Shown: positions 35,368 through 44,585, counted from the first letter of the stretch. The stretch is DNA of 64,000 bases from an uncultured Bacteroides sp. (GCA_900542985.1 UQPQ01000008.1:8490-72489); one strand, 5' to 3'. Program-made: numbers and translations. The notes: generated by a model not told the origin, from the sequence alone.

Positions 35368-36612
35368 ATGAAGAAGAGATGTCTTTTTATGGCAGCAGTG
35401 CTCGGAGTGTCTGCTACTGCTTTTGCCCAGAAAAAAGGATTTGACTACAAATTCTATGGTCAGGTACGTACGGATTTGTTTTATAACAGCCGTGCCAATT
35501 CTGAAACGGTAGATGGTTTGTTTTACATGTATCCGCAAGATGAAGTACTGGATCCGGATGGAAATGATTTGAACAGTGCTGCAAATGGTAATTTTTATAC
35601 TTTATATACTCGTTTAGGAGTGGATGTAAAGGGACCGATGTGGGGAAAGGTCAAGACTTCGGCTAAAGTAGAAGTCGATTTTCGCGGATCGGGTACTTCT
35701 TATTCCATGTTCCGTCTGCGTCATGTATATTTCAACTTGGACTGGGGAAAATCGGCCTTGCTCGTCGGACAGACCTGGCATCCATTGTACGGAGATGTAG
35801 CTCCTGAAATTCTGAACTTGAATATGGGAGCACCTTATCAGCCGTTTAGCCGTGCTCCTCAAATCCGTTACCGTTATACAGCCAAACACTTTATGCTTAC
35901 GGCAGCTGCTATCTGGCAGTCGCAATATTTGTCTGTCGGACCTTCTACCAATGTGGCTGGAAGCACTGCTACACAGAAAAGCCAGAACTTCTTGAAAAAC
36001 AGTTGTGTCCCGGAATTCTATGCCGGTGTTGACTATAAACAGACCGGTCTGTTGTCAGGAGCCGGTGTACACGTGTCTTCCATCGTTCCGCGTGTCAACT
36101 CTGTGATAAACAGTGAAACTTACAAGGTAAGTGAACGTATTACAGGTGTTTCGGCTGAGGCTCATGTAAAATATACATACGACCAGCTGTTGGTATCGGC
36201 TAAGACTGTATTGGGATCCAATTTGACACAGACCAGTACGGTAGGAGGATATGGCATTACTTCGATAGACGCTCATAATGGCAAGCAGGAGTATACTCCG
36301 CTGCGTACTTCCTCTACCTGGTTGAATATTGCATATGGGAAGACCTGGCGTCCGGCTTTGTTCTTCGGTTATCTGAAGAATTTGGGTGCGGGAGAAGATG
36401 TACAAGGAGTATTGGGCACCGGTACAACACTCGACCAGCTTGTTACAGGAAGTGCAGAACTCACTTACAACCGCAATCATTGGAAACTGGGTGCAGAGTA
36501 TTCGTTGTGTAGTGCGTGGTATGGAGACGAATTTGATAACCAGGCAAAGGCAATCAGTTCACACTCTATCTTAAATCATCGTCTGGTTGTAACGGCTATT
36601 TTCCAGTTCTGA
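35368..36612 (+). CDS. DcaP-like outer-membrane porin
   Basis: A 414-residue protein beginning with a signal peptide (MKKRCLFMAAVLGVSATAFAQ) and reading as a long beta-barrel that ends in VVTAIFQF. The segments KFYGQVRTDLFYNSR, LYTRLGVDVKGPMWGK and LRHVYFNLDWGKSALLVGQTW resemble the DcaP-like porin family. DcaP of Acinetobacter takes up negatively charged small molecules; the cargo here is unknown. An ATG at 35359 (MLRMKK) is an alternative start. A long inverted repeat follows the stop. Confidence 0.82.
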   Translation: MKKRCLFMAAVLGVSATAFAQKKGFDYKFYGQVRTDLFYNSRANSETVDGLFYMYPQDEVLDPDGNDLNSAANGNFYTLYTRLGVDVKGPMWGKVKTSAKVEVDFRGSGTSYSMFRLRHVYFNLDWGKSALLVGQTWHPLYGDVAPEILNLNMGAPYQPFSRAPQIRYRYTAKHFMLTAAAIWQSQYLSVGPSTNVAGSTATQKSQNFLKNSCVPEFYAGVDYKQTGLLSGAGVHVSSIVPRVNSVINSETYKVSERITGVSAEAHVKYTYDQLLVSAKTVLGSNLTQTSTVGGYGITSIDAHNGKQEYTPLRTSSTWLNIAYGKTWRPALFFGYLKNLGAGEDVQGVLGTGTTLDQLVTGSAELTYNRNHWKLGAEYSLCSAWYGDEFDNQAKAISSHSILNHRLVVTAIFQF

Positions 36613-36646
36613 TAAAATCAATCTCTATTATAAAGTAGATATATAA

Positions 36647-36722
36647 AACGTTCGGCAAGAACAATTACCAATACGGATGCTGATACATCCATCAGGTGAT
36701 TTCTTGCCGAACGTTGTTTTTA
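36647..36722. terminator. 15-bp terminator with a nested hairpin in its loop
   Basis: AACGTTCGGCAAGAA (36647-36661) pairs perfectly with 36701-36715, followed by a T-rich tract. The 39-nt loop holds a smaller hairpin GGATG (36675-36679) / CATCC (36686-36690). It lies between the convergent porin and TPR genes. Confidence 0.85.
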
Positions 36723-36737
36723 TCTTGCAGGGCAGTC

Positions 36738-37688
36738 TTACCACAAGATACCTTTTCCTGTATCTTCAAAGTTCTTGAAGTGACCGTTTATCTGGTTTTC
36801 ATTTTCCGGATTCAGTTCGATGGCTTTTTTCAGATCGGCCATTGAGCCTTCCTTATCTCCTTTCAGCAGGCGTGCCCGTCCGCGTTCCTGATACAGTTTG
36901 GCATTGTCGGGCATCAGTTCGATAGCTTCTTCATAAGTTTCGATAGCCTGGTCGAAGTTTTTCAGCTCTATCTGCAAAGTTCCTTTCAGAAGATAAGAGT
37001 TTTCGTTGAAAGGGTTCAGTTCTGCTACCTGATTGAAGCATTCGAAAGCCTGTTCTGTATGTCCCAGTGCCGCTTCAATTTCTCCCTTTATCAATAATGC
37101 TTTTTCTTCGTTTGCATCGAGCGATAAAACCTTCTCGATATCCTCCAAAGCATCTTTAGCCTGTCTCATGCTCCAAAGTACTTCTGCACGGAGCAGATAA
37201 GCTTCTGTAAAGGTTTCGTTTTGTGTAATAGCTTTGGTCAGCATTACTATAGCCTGTAAATCGTTGTGGCGGGAGTGTTCTGCTTTTCCAGCCAGATAAA
37301 GGGCTGTAGTATTTTCGGGAGCAATCTGTATTGCTTTTTCACATGCAGAAGCCATACTGTCGTAATCTTGTTGCATGTGGCATACGTTGGCCAATGAAAG
37401 TAAAGCATTTACATTTTCCGGTTCTTTTTCGCAAAGCCGGTTCAGTATATTGCGTGCATCCTCTGTGCGGTCTGCCTGTATGTAGGTGGTAGCCAGCAAT
37501 TGCATGGTTTCTGTTTCTTCATTCAGTGCAATGGCTTCTTCAAAACATTTAATGGCATAAGGCAGCTGGCGCATGTTGCGGGCGCGGATACCGTCGTATT
37601 TCAATATTTCAAAATTTTTCTTTTTCTGCTTGTCTTCCTGACATTCGTTCGACTTGTTTCCGCCGAACAAAGATGTAAATAAGCCCAT
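36738..37688 (-). CDS. TPR-repeat protein
   Basis: A 316-residue protein made of about eight tetratricopeptide repeats (for example AIKCFEEAIALNEE, ALLSLANVCHMQQDY, AIETYEEAIELMPDNAKLYQERGRA), preceded by a short MGLFTSLFGGNKSNE segment without a signal peptide. TPR proteins mediate protein-protein contact; no partner is suggested by the neighbours. The start at 37688 is preferred over one 11 codons upstream because the promoter lies just upstream of it. Its promoter carries the dispersed repeat also found at hemW. Confidence 0.88.
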   Translation of the reverse strand: MGLFTSLFGGNKSNECQEDKQKKKNFEILKYDGIRARNMRQLPYAIKCFEEAIALNEETETMQLLATTYIQADRTEDARNILNRLCEKEPENVNALLSLANVCHMQQDYDSMASACEKAIQIAPENTTALYLAGKAEHSRHNDLQAIVMLTKAITQNETFTEAYLLRAEVLWSMRQAKDALEDIEKVLSLDANEEKALLIKGEIEAALGHTEQAFECFNQVAELNPFNENSYLLKGTLQIELKNFDQAIETYEEAIELMPDNAKLYQERGRARLLKGDKEGSMADLKKAIELNPENENQINGHFKNFEDTGKGILW

Positions 37689-37718
37689 GATATATTTGGT
37701 TTTAATCGTTAAGTGTTG

Positions 37719-37749
37719 CAAATATAGTTAAAGGTGAGCGCAGTACCAA
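37719..37749 (-). promoter_or_regulatory. Promoter of the TPR gene
   Basis: TATATTTG (37726-37719 on the minus strand) with TTGG about 19 nt upstream (37749-37746); the -33 half lies inside the repeat. Confidence 0.6.
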
Positions 37750-37795
37750 GTCAAAAGCTTGCTTTTGAACGAAGGTAATGCCGAGCCGCATCCTA
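37728..37795. repeat. Dispersed promoter-linked repeat, copy at the TPR gene
   Basis: AAAGGTGAG, GCAGTACCAAG and the inverted repeat TCAAAAGC-TT-GCTTTTGA match the copy at 9255-9307 almost base for base over about 50 nt; the tail continues GGTAATGCCGAGCCGCATCC. As at hemW, the AAAGGTGAG core starts 3 nt from the -7 box. Confidence 0.8.
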
Positions 37796-37885
37796 TATTC
37801 TTTAAATATAGTTAGAAAATGATAACTGACACTGCTGTTTTCTTTGAAAAAGAACGAAAAAGCATTTTTGATGGAAATAAATTTG

Positions 37886-37893
37886 TAAGTTTG
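37886..37893 (+). promoter_or_regulatory. -7 box of the TapB-like gene
   Basis: TAAGTTTG, 42 nt before the ATG; a TTTG 15 nt upstream is closer than usual. Confidence 0.45.
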
Positions 37894-37935
37894 CCCCATC
37901 TTAACAGATGACAAATTAATTAAACAAATAGAACA

Positions 37936-38646
37936 ATGAGAAAATTAATGTTTACTGTGCTTGGATTGCTGATGGTACATAGTATGCAGGCACAATATTT
38001 TTGTACGAAGCAAGGTACTGAACTTCATTATGTAAGCTACGATGAGGCTGGACAAAGTATTTCGAACGGAACAGTAACTGTAACCAAGGCTGAGGAGAAC
38101 GGCAATGCGGCAAAAGCTACTTATTATATGAAACTTGTGGCCAATAAGGCGAAAAATAATACCAGCTATACATTGTACGACTGGAGTTATGACGGACAGA
38201 ATACCGTTTGCAAGCAGGATTTGATGTATGGTCCTTATGTTGAAGCCGATCTTGACCCGGAAAAATACGACGAAAAGGCGCATGCTCTTTTCGAGGAGAA
38301 ACTGAAATTTAAAGGAGATAACTCATTTGTCATAAAAGATGGAGCTGAGGGAGGAGAATCTATTCCTGAACGTTCTTATTCTTTAATTTCCAATATGCTG
38401 AAGAACGAGGTTACAATCTCGGGAGCTGCTTATATGGGAAAAGATTCCATCGGTACTACTGCCGGAAGATTTGAATGTATCAAGATTTCCTATCTGAAAC
38501 GGACCAAGATTCTGGTAAAATCGGAAACCGAACGCATTACCGAATGGTATGCGAAAGGAGTCGGATTGGTGAAATCAGAATCGCATGACATGAAGGGAAA
38601 ACCCAATGGAAAGACATTGCTGGTGAAGATTGTCAGAAAAGACTGA
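37936..38646 (+). CDS. TapB-like exported protein
   Basis: A 236-residue protein with a signal peptide (MRKLMFTVLGLLMVHSMQAQ). The mature part (TELHYVSYDEAGQSI, WSYDGQNTVCKQDLMYGP, GRFECIKISY, ITEWYAKGVGLVKSES) resembles the TapB / DUF3108-like family of Bacteroidota, presumed periplasmic beta-rich proteins without known activity. It is followed by a short candidate ORF and then the mannosidase gene on the same strand. Confidence 0.72.
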   Translation: MRKLMFTVLGLLMVHSMQAQYFCTKQGTELHYVSYDEAGQSISNGTVTVTKAEENGNAAKATYYMKLVANKAKNNTSYTLYDWSYDGQNTVCKQDLMYGPYVEADLDPEKYDEKAHALFEEKLKFKGDNSFVIKDGAEGGESIPERSYSLISNMLKNEVTISGAAYMGKDSIGTTAGRFECIKISYLKRTKILVKSETERITEWYAKGVGLVKSESHDMKGKPNGKTLLVKIVRKD

Positions 38647-38699
38647 TGTAAGTGCTCGTAGGCATTGGTTTGCATCGGCAAATGCATAGTAGAAAGGAG

Positions 38700-38801
38700 A
38701 TGGAAGACGAATTGATACCGCTTTTCATCCCCTTTCCTTTTGAGGTATATGGCCTATTGGCCAGTCTGCCTGTAGAAGATAAGATTGTAAAATTGAAGTG
38801 A
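38700..38801 (+). CDS. Candidate 33-residue small protein before the mannosidase
   Basis: ATG at 38700 opens a 33-codon frame beginning MEDELIPLFIPFPFEVYG and ending KIVKLK; an ATG six codons upstream (38682) would extend it. AGAAAGGAG directly precedes the ATG at 38700. The TGA stop (38799-38801) shares its last base with the ATG of the mannosidase gene, an arrangement typical of translational coupling. I recognise no family. It may instead be a leader ORF or chance. Confidence 0.35.
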   Translation: MEDELIPLFIPFPFEVYGLLASLPVEDKIVKLK

Positions 38802-41416
38802 TGAAAAATAATTCTATGAAAAACTTTTCGCAAATATTACGCTATACAGCATTGACAACCTTTTCTTTAGGATGTGGAACCTGGCTTTCGGCAGCCCCTT
38901 TACGGATGGAGCTGAATGAAGGATGGCAATTTCGTCAGGCCAGACTGTCTAACTGGTATCCGGCTGCAGTGCCTGGAGTCGTGCATACCGACTTGATGAA
39001 TAACGGAATAATAGAAGACCCTTACTACCGTTTGAATGAACGGGGAGTACAGTGGATTGATAAAGAAGACTGGGTATATGAGTCGTCTTTTTCACTTTCC
39101 AATGAATTTATGAACAGACAGAATATTGATTTGCTTTTTAAGGGATTGGATACGTATGCCGATGTGTATCTGAATGATTCTTTGATTCTAAAGGCCGACA
39201 ATATGTTTCGGGAATGGAGAGTGGAAGTCAAGTCGCTGGTCAAGTCATCTGGAAATATCCTGCGTATTTATTTTCATTCTCCTCTGAAAGTGGATATCCC
39301 AAAATGGGATGCATTGCCATATCATTATTCTGCAGGAAACGACCAGTCGGAGAATGGAGGTGTATTTAATAAGAAAGTAAGTGTATTTGCCCGGAAGGCC
39401 GGTTATCATTATGGATGGGATTGGGGACCTCGTCTGGTGACTTCGGGAATCTGGCGTCCGGTGTATGTGGAGGCATGGAACGATGCACGTATCAGCAATG
39501 TGTTCATCCGTCAGCATGAAGTCAATGAAAAGAAGGCTGTACTGACCGGACAGGTTGAGGTGGTGGCCGACAAGGAGATGACCGATGCTTCTGTGGTACT
39601 GACCGATACCGATAACGGAAAGGTGCTGGCACGTGTAAAGACTTCCTTGAAGCAGGGAGTAAATAAAGTGGAATTGCCTTTTGTCATGAAAAATCCTGAA
39701 CTGTGGTGGAGCAACGGGTTGGGCAATCCACATCTGTATACGTTTGAAACAACGCTTGTTGTGGGTAAACAGACTGCCGATGCACATCAGGATAGGGTAG
39801 GGGTTCGTTCGTTGAAGGTGATACGAAAACCCGATGCGCATGGAACTTCGTTTTTCTTCGAACTCAACGGACGTCCTGTTTTTATGAAAGGAGCAAACTA
39901 TATACCACAAGATAATTTCCTTCCGAGGGTAACGGAAGAGAGTTACCGGAAAACCATTCAGGATGCAGCAGATGTACATATGAATATGCTTCGTGTGTGG
40001 GGAGGGGGAATTTATGAAAACGATATTTTCTACGACCTTTGCGATGAATACGGTATCCTGGTATGGCAGGACTTTATGTTTGCATGTAGTCTCTATCCGG
40101 CAGAAGGCGAATGGCTGGAGAATGTACGTCGGGAAGCAATCGATAATGTACGCCGTTTGCGTAATCATCCTTGTATTGCCATCTGGTGTGGAAACAACGA
40201 GTGCAATGAAGCCTGGTACGGATGGGGCTGGGCAAAAAAATACAACGAACAGAATCCGGAATATGCCCGGCTGATTAAGGCGCAGATGGATAAACAGTAT
40301 CTGGAAACATTGCCTTTGGTGGTAAGCGAAGAAGATCCCGACCGTTTTTATCTGCCGTCTTCACCTTTCGGACTCGAAGGACAGGTAAATGACGACTGTA
40401 ACGGGGACCGCCATTATTGGAGAGTATGGGGTGGAAGGGAACCAATTTCGCAGTATAATAAGGAAAGAAGCCGTTTTTTCAGCGAGTATGGCTTTCAGTC
40501 GTTCCCCGATTTTGAAACGGTGAGACGCTATACGTCGGGTTCCGAAGACTGGAATATTACCTCCGAAGTGATGATGGCCCATCAGCGTGGGGGAGAGCAT
40601 GCCAACAAGTTGATAGAAACTTATATGCTTGCAGAACATCGCGAACCTAAAGATTTCCGCTCGTTCCTTTATCTCACTCAGGTCTTGCAGGGCGATGCCA
40701 TTAAGATAGCCATGGAAGCACATCGCAGGGATATGCCGTATTGTATGGGTTCTTTATTCTGGCAGCATAACGATTGCTGGCCGGTGGCATCGTGGTCGAG
40801 CCGGGATTATTACGGCCGGTGGAAAGCACAGCATTATTTTGCACGGAAGGCTTATTCCGATATACTTTTGTCTCCTCTTGTAGAAGAGGGCAATCTGCGT
40901 GTATATGCAGTGTCCGACCGCCGGGAGCCTTTGCAGACGGTGTTATCGGTAGAGGTTTGGAAATTGGAAGGTGGAAAAGTCAGTGCATTGGAAAAGCAGA
41001 TTCAAATAAATCCGAATGCGTCTTCTTGTGTATTCGAAGAGCAGTTGGACAGACTGTTGGATGGTGCTTCTCCTCAGGATGTGGTGGTACATGTATATCT
41101 GAAAGAAGACGACAGGAAATGTTATGCCAACAATTGTTTTCTGGCTGCACAGAAGGAGATGGCTTATGCTCCGGCAACTATCCGGAAGGATATCCGTCCG
41201 GTAGAAGGAGGCTTTGAAGTGACCTTGCAGAGCAACCGCTTTGCCCGTGCGGTATATTTGTGCAGTGATAATTTTGAAACTACTTTTTCCGATAATTATA
41301 TCGATTTGCTTCCCGGGGAACCGGTTACTCTGATGGTTCGTACTGCTTTGTCGCAGGAGGATTTTGAAAAGAGTTTGTCTGTTTATGATTTATATGAGGC
41401 TTGTCGGAAGAATTGA
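38801..41416 (+). CDS. Beta-mannosidase (GH2)
   Basis: An 871-residue exported GH2-family beta-mannosidase, which removes terminal beta-linked mannose from the non-reducing end of manno-oligosaccharides or N-glycan cores. Signal peptide at the N-terminus (MKNFSQILRYTALTT...LSAAP), then the sugar-binding domain (RMELNEGWQFRQ), immunoglobulin-like domains and a TIM barrel with the acid/base motif WCGNNECNEAW and the nucleophile in FFSEYGFQSFPDF. The length is normal. The start could be the ATG at 38801, a GTG three bases earlier or the ATG at 38816. No SusC/D pair is adjacent. Confidence 0.92.
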   Translation: MKNNSMKNFSQILRYTALTTFSLGCGTWLSAAPLRMELNEGWQFRQARLSNWYPAAVPGVVHTDLMNNGIIEDPYYRLNERGVQWIDKEDWVYESSFSLSNEFMNRQNIDLLFKGLDTYADVYLNDSLILKADNMFREWRVEVKSLVKSSGNILRIYFHSPLKVDIPKWDALPYHYSAGNDQSENGGVFNKKVSVFARKAGYHYGWDWGPRLVTSGIWRPVYVEAWNDARISNVFIRQHEVNEKKAVLTGQVEVVADKEMTDASVVLTDTDNGKVLARVKTSLKQGVNKVELPFVMKNPELWWSNGLGNPHLYTFETTLVVGKQTADAHQDRVGVRSLKVIRKPDAHGTSFFFELNGRPVFMKGANYIPQDNFLPRVTEESYRKTIQDAADVHMNMLRVWGGGIYENDIFYDLCDEYGILVWQDFMFACSLYPAEGEWLENVRREAIDNVRRLRNHPCIAIWCGNNECNEAWYGWGWAKKYNEQNPEYARLIKAQMDKQYLETLPLVVSEEDPDRFYLPSSPFGLEGQVNDDCNGDRHYWRVWGGREPISQYNKERSRFFSEYGFQSFPDFETVRRYTSGSEDWNITSEVMMAHQRGGEHANKLIETYMLAEHREPKDFRSFLYLTQVLQGDAIKIAMEAHRRDMPYCMGSLFWQHNDCWPVASWSSRDYYGRWKAQHYFARKAYSDILLSPLVEEGNLRVYAVSDRREPLQTVLSVEVWKLEGGKVSALEKQIQINPNASSCVFEEQLDRLLDGASPQDVVVHVYLKEDDRKCYANNCFLAAQKEMAYAPATIRKDIRPVEGGFEVTLQSNRFARAVYLCSDNFETTFSDNYIDLLPGEPVTLMVRTALSQEDFEKSLSVYDLYEACRKN

Positions 41417-41457
41417 GAAAAGATCTTGTTTCGTAACCGTCTGGTGATGGACGTTGC

Positions 41458-41541
41458 GTGCATTCAGCGACGTCGGCTCTATGGACAGCGTCGTTGATTT
41501 CATAGCCGACGCCGCCGGTTGTACGGACGGCGACGTCGGAT
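41458..41541. repeat. 21-bp tandem repeat array B
   Basis: Four imperfect 21-bp units: 41458-41478, 41479-41499, 41500-41520 and 41521-41541. They share (A/G)CGnCGnCGG in the second half of the unit. It is homologous to array A (22300-22383) and lies between the convergent mannosidase and acyl-CoA synthetase genes. Confidence 0.87.
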
Positions 41542-41560
41542 ACAGCATGAAACTGCTGTC

Positions 41561-41610
41561 ATACAACAATGGCGACATAATCAGTGCAGATTGTGTCGCC
41601 ATCGTTGTAT
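41561..41610. terminator. Terminator hairpin next to array B
   Basis: Arms at 41561-41577 and 41594-41610 form a 17-bp stem with one imperfect pair (a G-U wobble when read from the minus strand). T-rich sequence follows on the plus strand. It ends 7 nt from the stop of the acyl-CoA synthetase gene. Confidence 0.75.
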
Positions 41611-41617
41611 TTATGTC

Positions 41618-43270
41618 TTAAATAATTTCGATACCTTGCTGCTTGCAGAGTTCCAGACCGATGTCCTTTAATTTGAATTTCTGTATTTTACCACTTCCTG
41701 TCATCGGAAACTCCTTCACAAAGAAGATGTATTTCGGAATCTTGTAGCGGGCAATTTTTCCCTGACAGAAGTCGCGTACGTCAAACTCATTCATGTTGTA
41801 GCCTTCGTGCAGAATGATGAAAGCTCCTACTGCTTCTCCGTATTTCTTCGACGGAATACCGGCTACCTGCACATCCTTGATACCGGGCATCTGATAAAGG
41901 AATTCTTCTATTTCTCTGGGGTAGATATTTTCTCCTCCCCGGATAATCATGTCCTTGATGCGTCCGGTGATGCGGTAGTTTCCGTTTTCATCTTTTACAC
42001 CCAGGTCTCCCGAATGCAGGAAACCGTTTTTATCGATGACTTCTGCCGTAGCCTGCGGATTCTTGTAATATCCTTTCATGGTATTGTATCCGCGGTTGCA
42101 CATTTCACCTTGTACACCTACCGGACATTCTTCGCCGGTTTCCGGATCGATTACCCGTACTTCTGTAAACTCAAAGTCGTGTCCTACGGTATTGAATCTT
42201 ACTTCCTGCGGGTCGTCTATACGGCTGTGAGTCATACCGGGTGAGGCTTCAGTGAGACCGTATACACTGGTGACGCGCATAAACATTTTTTCTTCTACCT
42301 GCTTCATCAGTTCTACCGGACAGAGTGAGCCGGCCATGATACCGGTACGCAGACTGGAGAGGTCGAACATATCGAACATCGGATGATGCAGTTCGGCAAT
42401 GAACATGGTCGGAACCCCGTAGAGTGCAGTACATCGCTCCTTGTGTATGGAGGCCAGTACCAGCAGCGGGTCAAAGCGCTCTACCATGACTTGTGTACAT
42501 CCGTGGGTCAGACAGTTCATGGTAGCCAGAACCACGCCGAAGCAGTGGAAAAGAGGAACGCAGACACACAGTTTATCGTCTGATGTAAACTTCATGTGTT
42601 CGCCTGTCAGGAAACCATTGTTGGCTATGTTGTAATGGGTAAGCATGACACCTTTTGGAAAACCGGTTGTTCCCGAAGTGTATTGCATGTTCACCGTATC
42701 GTGGCAGTTGACTTTCTTTTTGGCTTCTGCCAGAACCTCATCGTCTATGTTGTTGCCTAACAGCAGGATTTCCGATGTATTATACATTCCCCGGTATTTT
42801 TCCTGTCCGATGTAAATGACGTTTCTCATGCAGGGAAACCGTTTGCTTTTCATGTGTCCTCGCTCGAATGTTTTCAGTTCGGGCAGCATGGCATAGGTCA
42901 TCTCTACAAAGTTGCTGTCTTTTTCTCCGTTGACAATACAGAGGGTATGCATATCCGAATTCTCGCAGAGATATTCCAGTTCGGCCTGCTTGTAGTTGGT
43001 ATTGACCGTAACAGCTACAGCACCGATTTTTGCGCATGCATAAAGAAAGGTAAGCCAGTCGGGTACATTTCCTGCCCAGATACCTACATGTGTACCGTGG
43101 GTGATACCGATGGCAAGCAATCCCTTGGCCATGTTGTCTACCCGCTGATTGAATGTTTTCCAGGTAAAACGCAGGTTACGGTCGGAGTATACAATATATT
43201 CTTTGTCGGGAGTGTGACTTGCCCAATGCTCCAGCCAGTCTCCCAGTGTCTTTTCCGATAACTGTTTCAT
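41618..43270 (-). CDS. Acyl-CoA synthetase (AMP-binding)
   Basis: A 550-residue member of the ANL (acyl-CoA synthetase) superfamily that activates a carboxylic acid with ATP and joins it to CoA. Motif A3 is [14 protein letters not shown]5 appears as [10 protein letters not shown]7 as HSGDLG and A10 near the C-terminus as [10 protein letters not shown] with the catalytic lysine. Similarity is to medium/long-chain fatty acyl-CoA ligases; the real substrate is uncertain. An XRE-cupin regulator gene lies 15 nt upstream on the same strand and probably controls it. Confidence 0.92.
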   Translation of the reverse strand: MKQLSEKTLGDWLEHWASHTPDKEYIVYSDRNLRFTWKTFNQRVDNMAKGLLAIGITHGTHVGIWAGNVPDWLTFLYACAKIGAVAVTVNTNYKQAELEYLCENSDMHTLCIVNGEKDSNFVEMTYAMLPELKTFERGHMKSKRFPCMRNVIYIGQEKYRGMYNTSEILLLGNNIDDEVLAEAKKKVNCHDTVNMQYTSGTTGFPKGVMLTHYNIANNGFLTGEHMKFTSDDKLCVCVPLFHCFGVVLATMNCLTHGCTQVMVERFDPLLVLASIHKERCTALYGVPTMFIAELHHPMFDMFDLSSLRTGIMAGSLCPVELMKQVEEKMFMRVTSVYGLTEASPGMTHSRIDDPQEVRFNTVGHDFEFTEVRVIDPETGEECPVGVQGEMCNRGYNTMKGYYKNPQATAEVIDKNGFLHSGDLGVKDENGNYRITGRIKDMIIRGGENIYPREIEEFLYQMPGIKDVQVAGIPSKKYGEAVGAFIILHEGYNMNEFDVRDFCQGKIARYKIPKYIFFVKEFPMTGSGKIQKFKLKDIGLELCKQQGIEII

Positions 43271-43285
43271 GGTATTGCCGGTTTT

Positions 43286-43864
43286 TTAGATAGGAGTATA
43301 AATTACTGCCAGGATTTTTGCTTCCTGTCCTTCGAAAGCATGTACATGATGCGGCACAATCGAGTCGTAATAAATGGTATCTCCTTCTTCCAGAAGATAG
43401 GTAAACTTTCCGTAATTGATTTCGACCATTCCTTGTAAAACCATGATAAACTCTTCGCCTTCGTGTGCCGACAGACTGAACTGAGCTGTTTCATTGGCTT
43501 CTATGTCGATGATGAAAGGCTCCATGTGGCGGTCTGTCTTGTTGCGCGACAAAGAATGATAGCGCATATGCAGGCGGGAATCTGTGGCATTATTCGAAAA
43601 ACTGATGGTATCATCTGCGTCACCTTTGCGGCAGATAATTGCTCCGGCTTCTTCCGGTTGGTCGTCCAGGAAGGTTCCCAGCCGTACTCCCAATGCTCTG
43701 GCTATTTTGATGAGGGGAGCCAAAGAAGGGATATCGATATTTTCTTCTATACGTGCAATCTGTTCGATTGAGAGTCCGGTACGGTCAGCAAGTTCTTCTC
43801 TGCTGATTTCTTTTATTGTTCGTAGCGATTGAATCTTTTCGCCTATTTTATTTGTGCGATCCAT
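43286..43864 (-). CDS. XRE-family regulator with a cupin domain
   Basis: A 192-residue transcriptional regulator: an N-terminal XRE helix-turn-helix (about 8-62, with ISREELADRTGLSIEQIARIE) and a C-terminal cupin_2 domain (about 110-190, with SAHEGEEFIMVLQG and PHHVHAFEGQEA) that may bind a small effector. Because its gene is directly upstream of an acyl-CoA synthetase gene, it probably senses the substrate or product and controls that operon. Promoter-like CAAATATA at 43891-43898 (TATATTTG on the minus strand) lies 27 nt before the start. Confidence 0.92.
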   Translation of the reverse strand: MDRTNKIGEKIQSLRTIKEISREELADRTGLSIEQIARIEENIDIPSLAPLIKIARALGVRLGTFLDDQPEEAGAIICRKGDADDTISFSNNATDSRLHMRYHSLSRNKTDRHMEPFIIDIEANETAQFSLSAHEGEEFIMVLQGMVEINYGKFTYLLEEGDTIYYDSIVPHHVHAFEGQEAKILAVIYTPI

Positions 43865-43969
43865 AGTAGATAATTAGTTTTTACAAATTGCAAATATATA
43901 AATAATGTGTAACCTTTTGGTCTTTATAAGTAGATTTCATCTTTTGGATGTATGATTTGCTGCATGTTG

Positions 43970-44533
43970 TTATTCTCCACTCCTGAGTCGGCTGAGTGTG
44001 GGCAACGTAATGCCAAGGTAAGAAGCGATGAATCCTAAGTTCACCCGCTGACACACTTCGGGAAACTGTTTCTTGAACTCTTCATACCGCTCTTTAGCCG
44101 GCAGCGTAAGCCGTTCCTTGTGGCTGCGGTGCAGACGGCGATATTCGTTCTGATGGATGATTCTGCCCCAGTTGCATAATTCAAGATTGGTTTCGAACAG
44201 ATGACGCAGGTCGGTCAATGAAATGCGATAGGCTTCCACTTCTTCCAGTGCTTCTACATATTCCTCGCTTTTCTTCTGATAGTACAGTTCGTCCATACTG
44301 AATACAATGCTTCCTTCCCAGGCAAAGGAGGTTGTAATTTCTTCTCCGTCTACCAGCCAGAAAGAGCGTGTCATTCCTTTTTCTATGAAATAGGCATATT
44401 TGCAGAACATATCGGCTTTAATCATCTGATACCTTTTGGGAAACCGGCATGGGGTAACATAAGCCTTCAGTTCTTCAATGGTAGCATCTGAGAGAGGATA
44501 TAGCGACTGTATTTTATGGAGTATGTTTTTCAT
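43970..44533 (-). CDS. Crp/Fnr-family regulator
   Basis: A 187-residue regulator of the Crp/Fnr superfamily. The N-terminal cyclic-nucleotide-binding-like beta-roll covers about 25-120 (IKADMFCKYAYFIEKGMTRSFW), and the C-terminal DNA-binding helices are in VNLGFIASYLGITLPTLSRLR. No Fe-S cysteine cluster is present, so an Fnr-type oxygen sensor is unlikely. The start at 44533 (MKNILHK) is chosen because a full promoter lies just upstream; a longer frame would run through this promoter. Divergent to an EamA transporter gene, which may be its target. Confidence 0.88.
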   Translation of the reverse strand: MKNILHKIQSLYPLSDATIEELKAYVTPCRFPKRYQMIKADMFCKYAYFIEKGMTRSFWLVDGEEITTSFAWEGSIVFSMDELYYQKKSEEYVEALEEVEAYRISLTDLRHLFETNLELCNWGRIIHQNEYRRLHRSHKERLTLPAKERYEEFKKQFPEVCQRVNLGFIASYLGITLPTLSRLRSGE

Positions 44534-44554
44534 TTGTCTTTTACTTTGTACCGA

Positions 44555-44585
44555 CAAAAATATGGAAAATATTATACTCTTCAAA
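44555..44585 (-). promoter_or_regulatory. Promoter of the Crp/Fnr-type gene
   Basis: On the minus strand: TTTG (44585-44582), a 19-nt spacer and TATTTTTG (44562-44555), 21 nt before the start codon. Confidence 0.72.

Noticed and set aside
41390..41602. 70-codon minus-strand frame across array B
   Set aside because: It overlaps the 3' end of the mannosidase gene, the repeat array and a terminator, and has no recognisable sequence; the repeats alone explain the open frame.
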